DNA of 64,000 nt, from assembly GCF_000024025.1 (NCBI RefSeq), contig NC_013131.1, positions 2,790,001 to 2,854,000 of the forward strand, given 5' to 3'. This document shows, in pieces, positions 34,898 through 42,340 of this stretch. Both the position numbers and the translations under genes were made by a program. The notes beneath the pieces are model-generated. The model was given only the letters and a program-made list of their open reading frames with translations. It had not been told where the DNA came from and searched no databases. Position 1 is the first letter of the stretch; every line of letters starts with the position of its first letter. The stretch comes from Catenulispora acidiphila DSM 44928 (GTDB lineage Bacteria; Actinomycetota; Actinomycetes; Streptomycetales; Catenulisporaceae).

Positions 34898-36350
34898 TCA
34901 GGACCTCCATGCCGAGGTGCTCCTTGACCAGGGTGCGCAGGCGCGGGCCGTCGATCAGCGTGATGCGCCCGACCTCGGCGGCGAAGGCGTAGCTGGCCGG
35001 ACCGAAGGACGAGGTGGTGACGACCAGGCCGGTGTAGGCCTTCTTCTCCTGCATCGTGCCGTACAGGGCGCGCACCGCCTCGACCGGCACGGTGTGGGAG
35101 TAGCGCTTGGCCTGGATGACGCAGACGCCGCCGATGGCGATGTCGTCGCGGACCGCCACCGCGTCGACGCCGCCGTCGCGGCTGTCCGGGGTCTTCCAGG
35201 CCTTGAAGCCCATGGCGAGGAACAGGTCGCGGATGAGGCGTTCGAAGTCGTAGGGGTCCATCGTGGCGAGGTCCAGCCCGGTCGCTGTCTCGTTGCGGCG
35301 GTCCCGCTCTTGGTCGGGATCGATGAAGGGGAGCACCGGCTCCAGGCCGTAGGCGTCGTCGGACAGCCGCGCGTTCAGATGGCGCAGGCACGACACCGGG
35401 TCCAGGCGCGGCTCGTCCAGCGCGACGCGTTCGAAGACGCTGCGCTCCACCACGAGGCTGACCAGACAGGGCCGTACCGGCTGTCCGGTCGCCGGATCGG
35501 TGCCGCGGACGTGGCCGTTGACGGCGATGACGTCGACTGTCTCCGGCGCGGTGACGGCGGCTGCGTAGTCGGCGACGCAGAGCGCAAGGCGCGCGACAGC
35601 ATCCTGATAAATGCGCTGGATCTCTGATGCGCGCCGGGGGATCGCGACGATTTCGCCTTGCGCTGCTACGTATCGAAACGCCTTGTCGGTCGGTATGCCT
35701 TCGGTGCGCGGCAGATCGACGGCGACGGTCAGCCGGTGGGCGTCGGGGGAGTAGGTCACTTCGGGGTGCGCGTGTTTCAGGAACGAGCGCTCGGCGAGGA
35801 TTTCCGCGACGCGATCGGCGAAGCTCTGCTCGTCGCCTTCTCTCAGGGCGGCGCTGGAATCCGCGCGCAGCGGCTCCAGTTCGCGATCGCGATTCGTCAG
35901 GACGCTGCCGATCGCTTGGACGCGGTGCTCGAGTTTCTGGGTGCGTTCCGCCGCCTCGTCTTTGAGCTGTTGCAGAGCCTGATTTTTCTGCCCGCGCGCG
36001 GCATCCCGTTCCCGCGCCAGGGCTTCGCGCGCCTCAGCCTGCTGACGTAGCGTCTCGCGCTTCTCCATCTCCCGAAGGACCTGCTGCACCTGCTTGGCGT
36101 CAGCCGCCTGCTGTCGCTTGGCCATGTCCTCCGCCGCACGCTGCGCCTGCCGCGCAGCCGCGTCCTCCCGGCGCGCTGCCGCTCGCTTCTCCTTCTCCTG
36201 CTCCGCCTTGGCTGCCTTCTCCACCGCCGCCTTGTGCGCCGCCCTGCGCTGCTGCGCCTCGAAGAGCTGCTGCGCGACACTCTTCGGCTTCGACCCCGCC
36301 ACGAGGCTTCCCTCCCCATTGAAGAACCCTGCGATACCCGTCATGGTCAT
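34869..36350 (-). CDS. Coiled-coil protein with Mrr-type restriction endonuclease domain
   Basis: The product (493 residues from ATG 36350; 36344 is also possible) has a long charged coiled coil at about residues 20-150 rich in Ala, Glu, Lys and Gln, a middle region of unknown type, and a C-terminal PD-(D/E)xK nuclease domain: FERLIRDLFLAMGFKAW near 368, GGVDAVAV near 393 with the metal Asp, and VIQAKRYSHTVP near 412 with the Gln-x-Lys pair. Mrr_cat proteins cut modified or foreign DNA. It is head-to-head with a gene for a small helical protein, with start codons overlapping, and its end overlaps the lanthipeptide synthetase gene by 29 bp. A defence or cell-death role is inferred. Confidence 0.85.
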   Translation of the reverse strand: MTMTGIAGFFNGEGSLVAGSKPKSVAQQLFEAQQRRAAHKAAVEKAAKAEQEKEKRAAARREDAAARQAQRAAEDMAKRQQAADAKQVQQVLREMEKRETLRQQAEAREALARERDAARGQKNQALQQLKDEAAERTQKLEHRVQAIGSVLTNRDRELEPLRADSSAALREGDEQSFADRVAEILAERSFLKHAHPEVTYSPDAHRLTVAVDLPRTEGIPTDKAFRYVAAQGEIVAIPRRASEIQRIYQDAVARLALCVADYAAAVTAPETVDVIAVNGHVRGTDPATGQPVRPCLVSLVVERSVFERVALDEPRLDPVSCLRHLNARLSDDAYGLEPVLPFIDPDQERDRRNETATGLDLATMDPYDFERLIRDLFLAMGFKAWKTPDSRDGGVDAVAVRDDIAIGGVCVIQAKRYSHTVPVEAVRALYGTMQEKKAYTGLVVTTSSFGPASYAFAAEVGRITLIDGPRLRTLVKEHLGMEVLISGRRTARS

Positions 36351-36354
36351 ACCC

Positions 36355-36813
36355 ATGGACCTGTCGACGTTGCTGCTTCCCGGCGCCCAGAACCTCGCCA
36401 CCGCCATGCTCTCCGACGCCTGGACCGCCACTCGCGACGCCGTCGCGCGCCGTTGGGGGCGCGGCGACCACGCCGCGACCAAGCAGGCAGCGGCCGAACT
36501 CGATGATTCCCGTACCCAGGCGCTGGCGTTGTTCCCCGCTTCCGCCGGCGTCGACGCCGTCGTGCCCGCCGCCGCCGACCCGGCGCTGCTGCAGGCGTTC
36601 CTCGCCGGCTACCTCGCCGCGCTGGCCCGTACCGATCCGGGGCGGCTGCCGGCGCTGTTCTCGCTCACGGCGCAGCCCGGGCAGCAGGCCGCCGCCGCTG
36701 CGGCGCGCAATGTGAACTACGGCGAGGTGGAACGGCTCGTGCAGGTCGACGCGGAGAGCATCGACAAGCTCGTGCAGATCGACGGCGACGTCCAAGGCGG
36801 CTTCCACATGTGA
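36355..36813 (+). CDS. Small helical protein with C-terminal amyloid-signalling-like motif
   Basis: The 152-residue protein has a mostly helical N-terminal region (MDLSTLLLPGAQNLATAMLSD, then DAWTATRDAVARRWGRGD and AAAELDDSRTQALALF) and a helical middle, then a C-terminal tail with two related pieces, GEVERLVQVDAE and DKLVQIDGDVQGGFHM. The last resembles short actinobacterial amyloid-forming signalling motifs (VQAGxVxGGxH type) found at the C-termini of helical, possibly membrane-active Bell-domain effectors and at the N-termini of NLR-like receptors. Its ATG overlaps the start region of the divergent nuclease gene. Function is not established; the motif assignment is my reading, not a database result. 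Confidence 0.6.
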   Translation: MDLSTLLLPGAQNLATAMLSDAWTATRDAVARRWGRGDHAATKQAAAELDDSRTQALALFPASAGVDAVVPAAADPALLQAFLAGYLAALARTDPGRLPALFSLTAQPGQQAAAAAARNVNYGEVERLVQVDAESIDKLVQIDGDVQGGFHM

Positions 36814-36933
36814 CGGCGGGGCGGCGGTGACCCTGCTGGCGGCATCCGGCGCCCTTACAATGGCGACCAGCGAAACGCAGCGATACGGCGCCCAACCGAC
36901 GCACCCGGCGACCGGCGACATCAGGGGTGGGAC

Positions 36934-37695
36934 ATGTACGCGGAGGAGCGCCAGCAGGCCATCTTGGCGAAGGCGCGGGCGCACGGGCGGGTCGACGTCG
37001 TGGGGCTCGCCGAGGAGCTGGCGGTCACCACCGAGACCATCCGGCGCGACCTGACGGTGCTGGAGCGCGCCGGGGTCGTGCGGCGCGTGCACGGCGGCGC
37101 GATCCCGGTCGAGCGCCTCGGATTCGAACCGGGCGTGGCGGCGCGGGACGCGGTGATGACCGCGGAGAAGGAGCGGATCGCCAAGGCCGCGCTCGCCGAG
37201 CTGCCCGAGGAGGGCTCGGTCATCATCGACGCCGGGACCACGACCGGGCGCCTGATCGAGATCCTGCCGGTGGACCGGGAACTGACCGTCATCGTCAACG
37301 CGCCGGCCTTCGCCGCACAGCTGGCGACCAGATCCAATCTCACGGTCCTGATGCTCGGCGGGCGCATCCGCGGCCGCACCATGGCGGCGGTCGACGACTG
37401 GGCTCTGGCTCCGCTGTCGCAGCTGTGCGTGGACGTCGCCTTCGTGGCGACCAACGGCGTCTCGGTCGGGCGCGGGCTCACCACCCCCGACATCACCGAG
37501 GCCGCGGTGAAGCGCGCGATGATCGGCGCGGCGCGGCGCACCGTGCTGCTCGCCGACCACAGCAAGGTCGGCAACGACTGCATGGCGCGCTTCGGCGGAC
37601 TGGCCGACGTCGACCTGTTCATCACCGACACCGGACTGGACGAGGAGACCGCCGGGGAGTTCGGCGACGCGGGCATCCGGGTGATGCGTACCTAG
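36934..37695 (+). CDS. DeoR/GlpR-family transcriptional repressor
   Basis: The 253-residue protein has the DeoR N-terminal helix-turn-helix (MYAEERQQAILAKARAHGRVDVVGLAEELAVTTETIRRDLTVLERAGVVRRVHGGA) and a DeoR C-terminal sugar-phosphate sensor domain (IIDAGTTTGRLIEIL, TVIVNAPAFA, GGRIRGRTMA, FVATNGVS, LLADHSKVG). The family represses sugar-catabolic operons, often fructose or glycerol. A consensus-like TACAAT box (36856-36861) lies upstream with a leader of about 65 nt. No sugar kinase or PTS gene is adjacent, so its target is elsewhere or distant. The stop region is followed by a cluster of CCTAG repeats. Confidence 0.9.
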   Translation: MYAEERQQAILAKARAHGRVDVVGLAEELAVTTETIRRDLTVLERAGVVRRVHGGAIPVERLGFEPGVAARDAVMTAEKERIAKAALAELPEEGSVIIDAGTTTGRLIEILPVDRELTVIVNAPAFAAQLATRSNLTVLMLGGRIRGRTMAAVDDWALAPLSQLCVDVAFVATNGVSVGRGLTTPDITEAAVKRAMIGAARRTVLLADHSKVGNDCMARFGGLADVDLFITDTGLDEETAGEFGDAGIRVMRT

Positions 37696-37733
37696 GCGCA
37701 CCTAGCTTTATCTAGCCGTACCTAGGCGTATCG
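37684..37733. repeat. CCTAGG-type short repeats
   Basis: GTACCTAGGCG occurs twice (starting near 37687 and 37718), with ACCTAGC and TCTAGCC copies between, across the DeoR stop codon. It is a short degenerate repeat of unknown meaning between convergent genes. Confidence 0.55.
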
Positions 37734-37735
37734 CC

Positions 37736-38533
37736 TCACCAGGGCAGGCGCTGCCAAGGGCTGTCCGCCTTGCTCAGCAACGACTTCCCGCTGCTTGTGT
37801 ACCTCCGGTAGTCGGCGCTGACCTCCTGCGCGTCGAACGTGCCGTTGCACTGCCAGAAGACCCGCCCGGCCAGGAAGCCGAGCTGGAACTCCTCCCACGA
37901 CGGATACTCCGGCAGCACCATCCGCGCCGCCGCGTCGATCGCCGCCCACGCCTCGTCCGCGGGCAGGTACCCGGCGTCGACGATGAAGCGGCTCACGTGC
38001 ACCACGCGCGCGGCGTCCCAAGCGGCGATGCTCTCGATGATCCGCCGCGGGTAGTGCCCCTGCATCATCGCCCGCGACGGCCACGCCGACTGGAAGTAGT
38101 TCAACGCCACATCTGGCCGCTCACCGCGCTGCATCGCGATCGCCGGGATCTCCCGCGTCGCCTGCTCCACCCGGGCCCGCTCGTCGGCGCGGCTGAGGTC
38201 CCAGCCCGCGTTCAGGTAGCCGCGCACGCAGGCGTAGACATCGCGGTGCCCGCCCTCCTCGAGCAGGAAGCGGTAGGTGGCGCGCGCCGACTGGGCGTCA
38301 TAGACATCCCACGCCTGCTCCAAGACCTTCGCCGCGCTCTGCGGATCGGAGCCGGCCGTCAGGGCATTGATGGGCAGATCGTCGCCGACCGCGTACACCG
38401 CACCCAGCGCCAGCCCGCGCTCCTGCCGCGCAGTCAACGCGGGCGCATCGGGCAGCACCTTGAACCCGAAGTCGACCATGCTCCGCAACCTGCCCAAGAT
38501 GCCCACGGACGTTCCCCCTGCCATGCCGGACAC
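37736..38533 (-). CDS. DUF1266 domain protein
   Basis: The protein has up to 265 residues (GTG 38533; ATG 38524 gives MAGGTSVGIL and is equally possible). Its C-terminal two thirds match the DUF1266 pattern: WDAARVVHVSRFIVDAGYLPADEAWAAID, followed by YPSWEEFQLGFLAGRVFWQ. DUF1266 proteins (E. coli YbeR/YbeU-like) have no known activity and in many bacteria lie near toxins or polymorphic systems. No membrane segment or catalytic motif is visible. It is convergent with the DeoR gene and stands alone. Confidence 0.75.
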   Translation of the reverse strand: MSGMAGGTSVGILGRLRSMVDFGFKVLPDAPALTARQERGLALGAVYAVGDDLPINALTAGSDPQSAAKVLEQAWDVYDAQSARATYRFLLEEGGHRDVYACVRGYLNAGWDLSRADERARVEQATREIPAIAMQRGERPDVALNYFQSAWPSRAMMQGHYPRRIIESIAAWDAARVVHVSRFIVDAGYLPADEAWAAIDAAARMVLPEYPSWEEFQLGFLAGRVFWQCNGTFDAQEVSADYRRYTSSGKSLLSKADSPWQRLPW

Positions 38534-38661
38534 CCCGCCAAGCGGTCCCGGAACGTTCGTTCAGGCAGGTCGGGGCGATACTGGACAGGGGACCCTAACC
38601 CGCGCCACCGATCGGGCACACCGGCACAATTACCCGCAGGGACACCCCGCCCCGGGCATTT

Positions 38662-39378
38662 TCACCGCCCCCGCATCGCCTGCTCCACAATCGCATCCAG
38701 GCTCGCCGAATGCGCCCCACGCCAATAGGCATGACCGCAGGACTCGCACTCAGCGAAGGCGTCATAAGCCTTAGCAGTCCCGCTCTCCAACCGATCCCGC
38801 ATCTCTTCCTTCGCCACCGCCCGCAGCACACCGTTACATGCGGTACACCGCGTCCACGGCGCCAACACCGGCTGAAACCGATCAAGAATCTCATCCAGCT
38901 GCACCGCAGGCTTATGGCTGTAGACATAAGCACCAGCAAACAACTCCCGCCGATGCAACAACCCCCGATCCCGCGAAAGCATCACCCGCTGCTCCCGAGC
39001 CGACCAGGCCGCCAACGCCGCATCCCCCACATCAGGAGTCTCATACGCGGCATCAACCCCCAGCACCCGCAACCGCCGCGCCAACGTCCCCAAATGAACG
39101 TCCAGCAAAAACCGCAACGACCCCCCAACCCGCTGCGGAAAACCCAACTTCCGCACCTCCACCCGCTCCCCACTCACCGGCACATGCCCAACCCCCACAA
39201 CCCGCCCATCAACCACCAACTCCCCAACCTCAACCAACGGCACCCCCAGAGCCTCCACAACATGCCCCAGACTCGACACGCCATCAGTCGCAACCCCAGC
39301 CCCCACCCCACGGTTAGCCGCCGACACAAAGACATGCAACCCAGGGTCGAACGTAATACTGATCTCCACTTTCGCCAC
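38662..39378 (-). CDS. Mut7-C RNase-domain protein with ubiquitin-like N-terminus
   Basis: From GTG 39378 the 238-residue protein has an N-terminal ubiquitin-like (beta-grasp) domain (about 1-80: VEISITFDPGLHVFVS, then GHVVEALGVPLVEVGELVVDG), and a Mut7-C domain: LDVHLGTLARRLRVLGVDAAYE, the acidic strand QRVMLSRDRGLLHRR (PIN-like active site), and a terminal zinc ribbon with CTACNG and CESCGHAYWRG. This combination (Mut7-C ubiquitin plus Mut7-C) is a conserved bacterial architecture proposed to be an RNase. Substrates are unknown. The downstream (5') region is a minisatellite array rather than a normal promoter region. Confidence 0.85.
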   Translation of the reverse strand: MAKVEISITFDPGLHVFVSAANRGVGAGVATDGVSSLGHVVEALGVPLVEVGELVVDGRVVGVGHVPVSGERVEVRKLGFPQRVGGSLRFLLDVHLGTLARRLRVLGVDAAYETPDVGDAALAAWSAREQRVMLSRDRGLLHRRELFAGAYVYSHKPAVQLDEILDRFQPVLAPWTRCTACNGVLRAVAKEEMRDRLESGTAKAYDAFAECESCGHAYWRGAHSASLDAIVEQAMRGR

Positions 39379-39465
39379 CCGGCCAGCATGCCAGCGCCCA
39401 GATCACGCGACCACTGGATTGCCAGCCGCGGCAGCCGCCCCACACCTCCCCAGCACCAGCCACAC

Positions 39466-40204
39466 GCCACGGTCCAGCCGCCCGGCAGCGCTGCCAACGG
39501 CACCCCGCTGCTTCTCGCCGCTCAGCGTGCCACGATGCAGCCGCCCGGCAGTGCTGCTGACGCCCATCCCGCCGCTTCTGGCCACTCGCCGCGCCACGAT
39601 CCAACCGACCGGCATTGTTGCTGACGCCACCCCGCTACTTCTCGCGACTCGGCGCGCCACGATCCGGCCGGCCGACAGTGCTGCCGACGGCACCCCGCTA
39701 CTTCTCGCCACTCGGCGCGCTACGATCCAGCCGCCCGGCAGCGCTGCCGACGCCATCCCGCTGCTTCTCGCGACTCGCCGCGCCACAATCTGGCCGGCCG
39801 ACGGCACCCCACTACTTCTCGCCACTTGGCGCGCCATGATCCGGCTGCCCGGCAGCGCTGCCGACGGCGCCCCGCCACTTCTCGCCACTTGGCGCGCCAT
39901 GATCCGGCTGCCCGGCAGCGCTGCCGACGGCGCCCCACCACTTCTCGCCACTCGGCGCGCCACGATCCGGCCGCCCGGCGGTTTCGCGCGCGGCGGCCTG
40001 TGGCTGCTCGCCGCTCGGCGCGGACCATCGGCGGTCTGCTCGTGGCGCTCCCGCGGCTCCTTGCTGCTCAGCGCGCCATGATCTAGGCGACTGGCTGCTT
40101 TCGGCTTCTCGGTGCTCGGCGCGGACCATCGTCCAGCCGACCTGCGGTTCTTCGGCGCGGACCATCGTCCAGCCGATCCGTGGTTCTTCGGCGCGGCTGT
40201 CTGG
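39466..40204. repeat. 63-bp minisatellite array
   Basis: Units begin GCCACGATCC or GCCATGATCC at 39466, 39529, 39593, 39656, 39719, 39782, 39833, 39896 and 39959; steps are 63 bp except one of 64 and one of 51. Typical units contain the palindromes CGGCAGCGCTGCCG and GGCGCGCC. After 39959 the copies decay into shorter GGACCATCG units up to about 40204. Because 63 is a multiple of 3 both strands stay open, giving false 21-residue repeat proteins. No gene is supported. Confidence 0.93.
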
Positions 40205-40223
40205 AACTAGTTTGCTGGCGCCC

Positions 40224-40895
40224 CTAGAACTTCTCGGTTCCCTCAGATTCCTCGGTGCTCGGCGCGGCATTGGCCATGATCCAGCTGACCAGTGGCGTGA
40301 TCGCCTGCCAGTCCTTCTTCACCGCGGTCGCGAAGCCCGAGCCGGCGGCCTCCGACGGCGCCACCGATCGGCTGGCGGTCACGTACTCGCGGCGCATCAG
40401 GTCCAGGCGCGGATGGTCTGCCGGGACGCCGCGGGGGCGGGTGCGGACTTGGGCGCCGCTGATTTCGAAGCCGCGCTTCTCTAGCTTGGCGACGATCGCC
40501 TCGATCTCCGTGCCGGTGGCGGGTTGGTCGATGGCGGCGCGGAAGCGGGTTGTCTGCTCGCGGTGGTGGGGGTGGAAGCCGCCGCCTACGTAGAGGCCGT
40601 CGGCGTCGAGGGAGAGGTAGTAGCCGACGCCGGGGGCGATGTTCAGGAGGGCGCCTTGGCGGGTCTTGTAGGGGGACTTGTCGTGGCTGAAGCGGATGTC
40701 GCGGTGGGGGCGGAACATGCTTGGCTTGGCGTTGAAGGCCGGTGCCAGTTGGTCGAGGAGTGCTTGCATGGGTTCGCGGACGGCCTGCTCGTACACGTGC
40801 TTGTGGTCGGTCCAGTATTCCTTCGAGTTGTCGGCGGCGAGGCCGAGGTAGAAGTCGAAGGCCTCGTCGGTGAATCCCGCGAACCGCGTCGTCAT
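40224..40895 (-). CDS. DUF2461 family protein
   Basis: The 223-residue protein starts at ATG 40895 (MTTRFAGFTDEAFDFYLGL). It carries the DUF2461 hallmarks: FYLGLAADNSKEYWTDHKHVYEQAV, FRPHRDIRFSHDKSPYKTRQGALL, YYLSLDADGLYVGGGFH and a later RTRPRGVPADHPRLDLMRREYV. The family is widespread and conserved but its activity is not known to me. An acidic C-terminal tail (TEESEGTEKF) follows. It lies next to the minisatellite array and diverges from dodecin. Confidence 0.85.
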   Translation of the reverse strand: MTTRFAGFTDEAFDFYLGLAADNSKEYWTDHKHVYEQAVREPMQALLDQLAPAFNAKPSMFRPHRDIRFSHDKSPYKTRQGALLNIAPGVGYYLSLDADGLYVGGGFHPHHREQTTRFRAAIDQPATGTEIEAIVAKLEKRGFEISGAQVRTRPRGVPADHPRLDLMRREYVTASRSVAPSEAAGSGFATAVKKDWQAITPLVSWIMANAAPSTEESEGTEKF

Positions 40896-41007
40896 GCGGC
40901 CATCGAAGCATGTTCGCGCCTGTGGTGCGCGTGTCATCACCCGATCGGACGCTGCCGTGCCGCCTGCGGGGATGCGCGGGGCTCCGACCTGCCTGAGCCT
41001 GGCAACC

Positions 41008-41223
41008 ATGAGCGAGCACACCTACCGCGTCACCGAGATCGTCGGCTCCTCGCACGAGGGCATCGACGCCGCGATCCGCAACGCCATCCAGCGCGCCAAC
41101 ACGACCCTGCACAAGCTGGACTGGTTCGAGGTGACCCAGATCCGCGGACACCTGAAGGACGGCGAGGTCGGGCACTTCCAGGTCGGGCTGAAGGTCGGGT
41201 TCCAGATCGATGAGGCGGATTGA
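41008..41223 (+). CDS. Dodecin flavin-storage protein
   Basis: The 71-residue protein matches dodecin in length and sequence: YRVTEIVGSSHEGIDAAIRNAIQRANTTLHKLDWFEVTQIRGHL, with the Trp (LDWFEV) that stacks on bound flavin. Dodecins form dodecameric shells that store FMN or riboflavin. Downstream (41224-41351) is a short gap with no gene. The gene is divergent from the DUF2461 gene with 112 bp between starts. Confidence 0.93.
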   Translation: MSEHTYRVTEIVGSSHEGIDAAIRNAIQRANTTLHKLDWFEVTQIRGHLKDGEVGHFQVGLKVGFQIDEAD

Positions 41224-41351
41224 TAACAGCGAGTTGACAACGCTGGGTGATATTGGCGATATAGGCGACGTCAGCGGCGATCGCAGCACTCACGCGACCG
41301 CCGCTGCCCCCCCGCGCTGCCCTCACAGCGTCACACCCAGCACCCTCACCC

Positions 41352-42305
41352 TCACCCGTACTGCCACAAGTGGTCCAGCACCTCGCCCAGATTCGCCGTC
41401 GCCAGCGCGACCACCGAATCCCCGGCGCCGTAGTACAGCCGCAGCTCGCCGGTGTCCTCCACGTGCACCATGCCGGTCGGGAACACCACGTTCGGCACGT
41501 CGCCGCGCTTCTCGTACTCCGCCGACGGTCCGATCACCCAGGCCGGGGAGCGCCGGAGGACGCGGGCCGGGTCGTCCAGGTCGAACAGCACCAGGCCGGC
41601 GCGGTACAGCGGTCCGGCCGGCATCTGCTTCACGCCGTGGTAGATCGCCAGCCAGCCGTGCTCGGTCTCGATCGGCGCCGGGCCGAGCCCGATGCGCGCC
41701 GCGTCCCACCACGGGCCCTCGCGGCTGGCCATCACCGGCTCCGGCGCGGTCCAGTGCTGCAGGTCGGGCGAGCGCGACAGCCAGATGTTGCCGCGGTTGC
41801 TGTCCCGGGAGCTGACCGGGCGGTGGTAGAGCACGAAGTCGCCGCCGACCCGGCGCGGCAGCAGCGCCGCGTCCTTGTCGTCGGGCGGCATCACCGCGCC
41901 CAGCTTCTCCACCGACTGGAAGTCCTCGGTCGTCGCCAGTGCGACGCAGGGCCCTGACGGACCGTACGCCGTGTAGGCGATCACGTACTTCTCCAGCTCC
42001 GGCACCCACGTCACCCGGCAGTCCTCCACGCCCCACATCGACGTGTGGTCGCCCGGATCCTCGGCCAGCAGCGGCTTGGCGTCCACCCGCCAGCCGTGCA
42101 CGCCGTCGGGGGAGCGCGCGACCGTCAGGTGCGAGATCCCGCGCGCGTCCTCGACCCGGCACAGCAGCACGGTCTCCCCGTCGTGCATCGCCGCGCCGGG
42201 GTTGAACACGGTGTTCACGCGGTAGGGCCAGTCCTTCGCGGTGAGGATCGGGTTGGCCGGTTCGCGCCGGAACAAGTCCCGGATGGCGTCGTCTTTGGTC
42301 GGCAA
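41352..42305 (-). CDS. GH130-family glycosidase/phosphorylase
   Basis: I choose TTG 42305 as start (reading MPTKDDAIRDLFRR), with GAGGGGGAA upstream; the frame has no ATG between the preceding gene and this point. The 317-residue five-bladed propeller shows GH130 features: PANPILTAKDWPYRVNTVFNPGAA, LLCRVEDARGISHLTVARS, WGVEDCRVTWVPELEKYVIAYTAY, and EGPWWDAARIGLGPAPIETEHGWLAIYHGV. GH130 enzymes phosphorolyse or hydrolyse beta-mannosides. It lies 35 bp downstream of a GT4/toroid fusion gene and is probably co-expressed, so the pair may build and trim, or recycle, a mannose-containing glycan. Confidence 0.87.
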   Translation of the reverse strand: MPTKDDAIRDLFRREPANPILTAKDWPYRVNTVFNPGAAMHDGETVLLCRVEDARGISHLTVARSPDGVHGWRVDAKPLLAEDPGDHTSMWGVEDCRVTWVPELEKYVIAYTAYGPSGPCVALATTEDFQSVEKLGAVMPPDDKDAALLPRRVGGDFVLYHRPVSSRDSNRGNIWLSRSPDLQHWTAPEPVMASREGPWWDAARIGLGPAPIETEHGWLAIYHGVKQMPAGPLYRAGLVLFDLDDPARVLRRSPAWVIGPSAEYEKRGDVPNVVFPTGMVHVEDTGELRLYYGAGDSVVALATANLGEVLDHLWQYG

Positions 42306-42340
42306 GGCTGCTTCCCCCTCATATGAGATGGCGTCGATCC

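Noticed and set aside
39403-40081. Two repeat-protein open frames (about 190 and 220 residues) on opposite strands
   Set aside because: They exist because the minisatellite unit is 63 bp, a multiple of 3. Unit changes are not biased to third positions and no ribosome site or conserved domain is visible.
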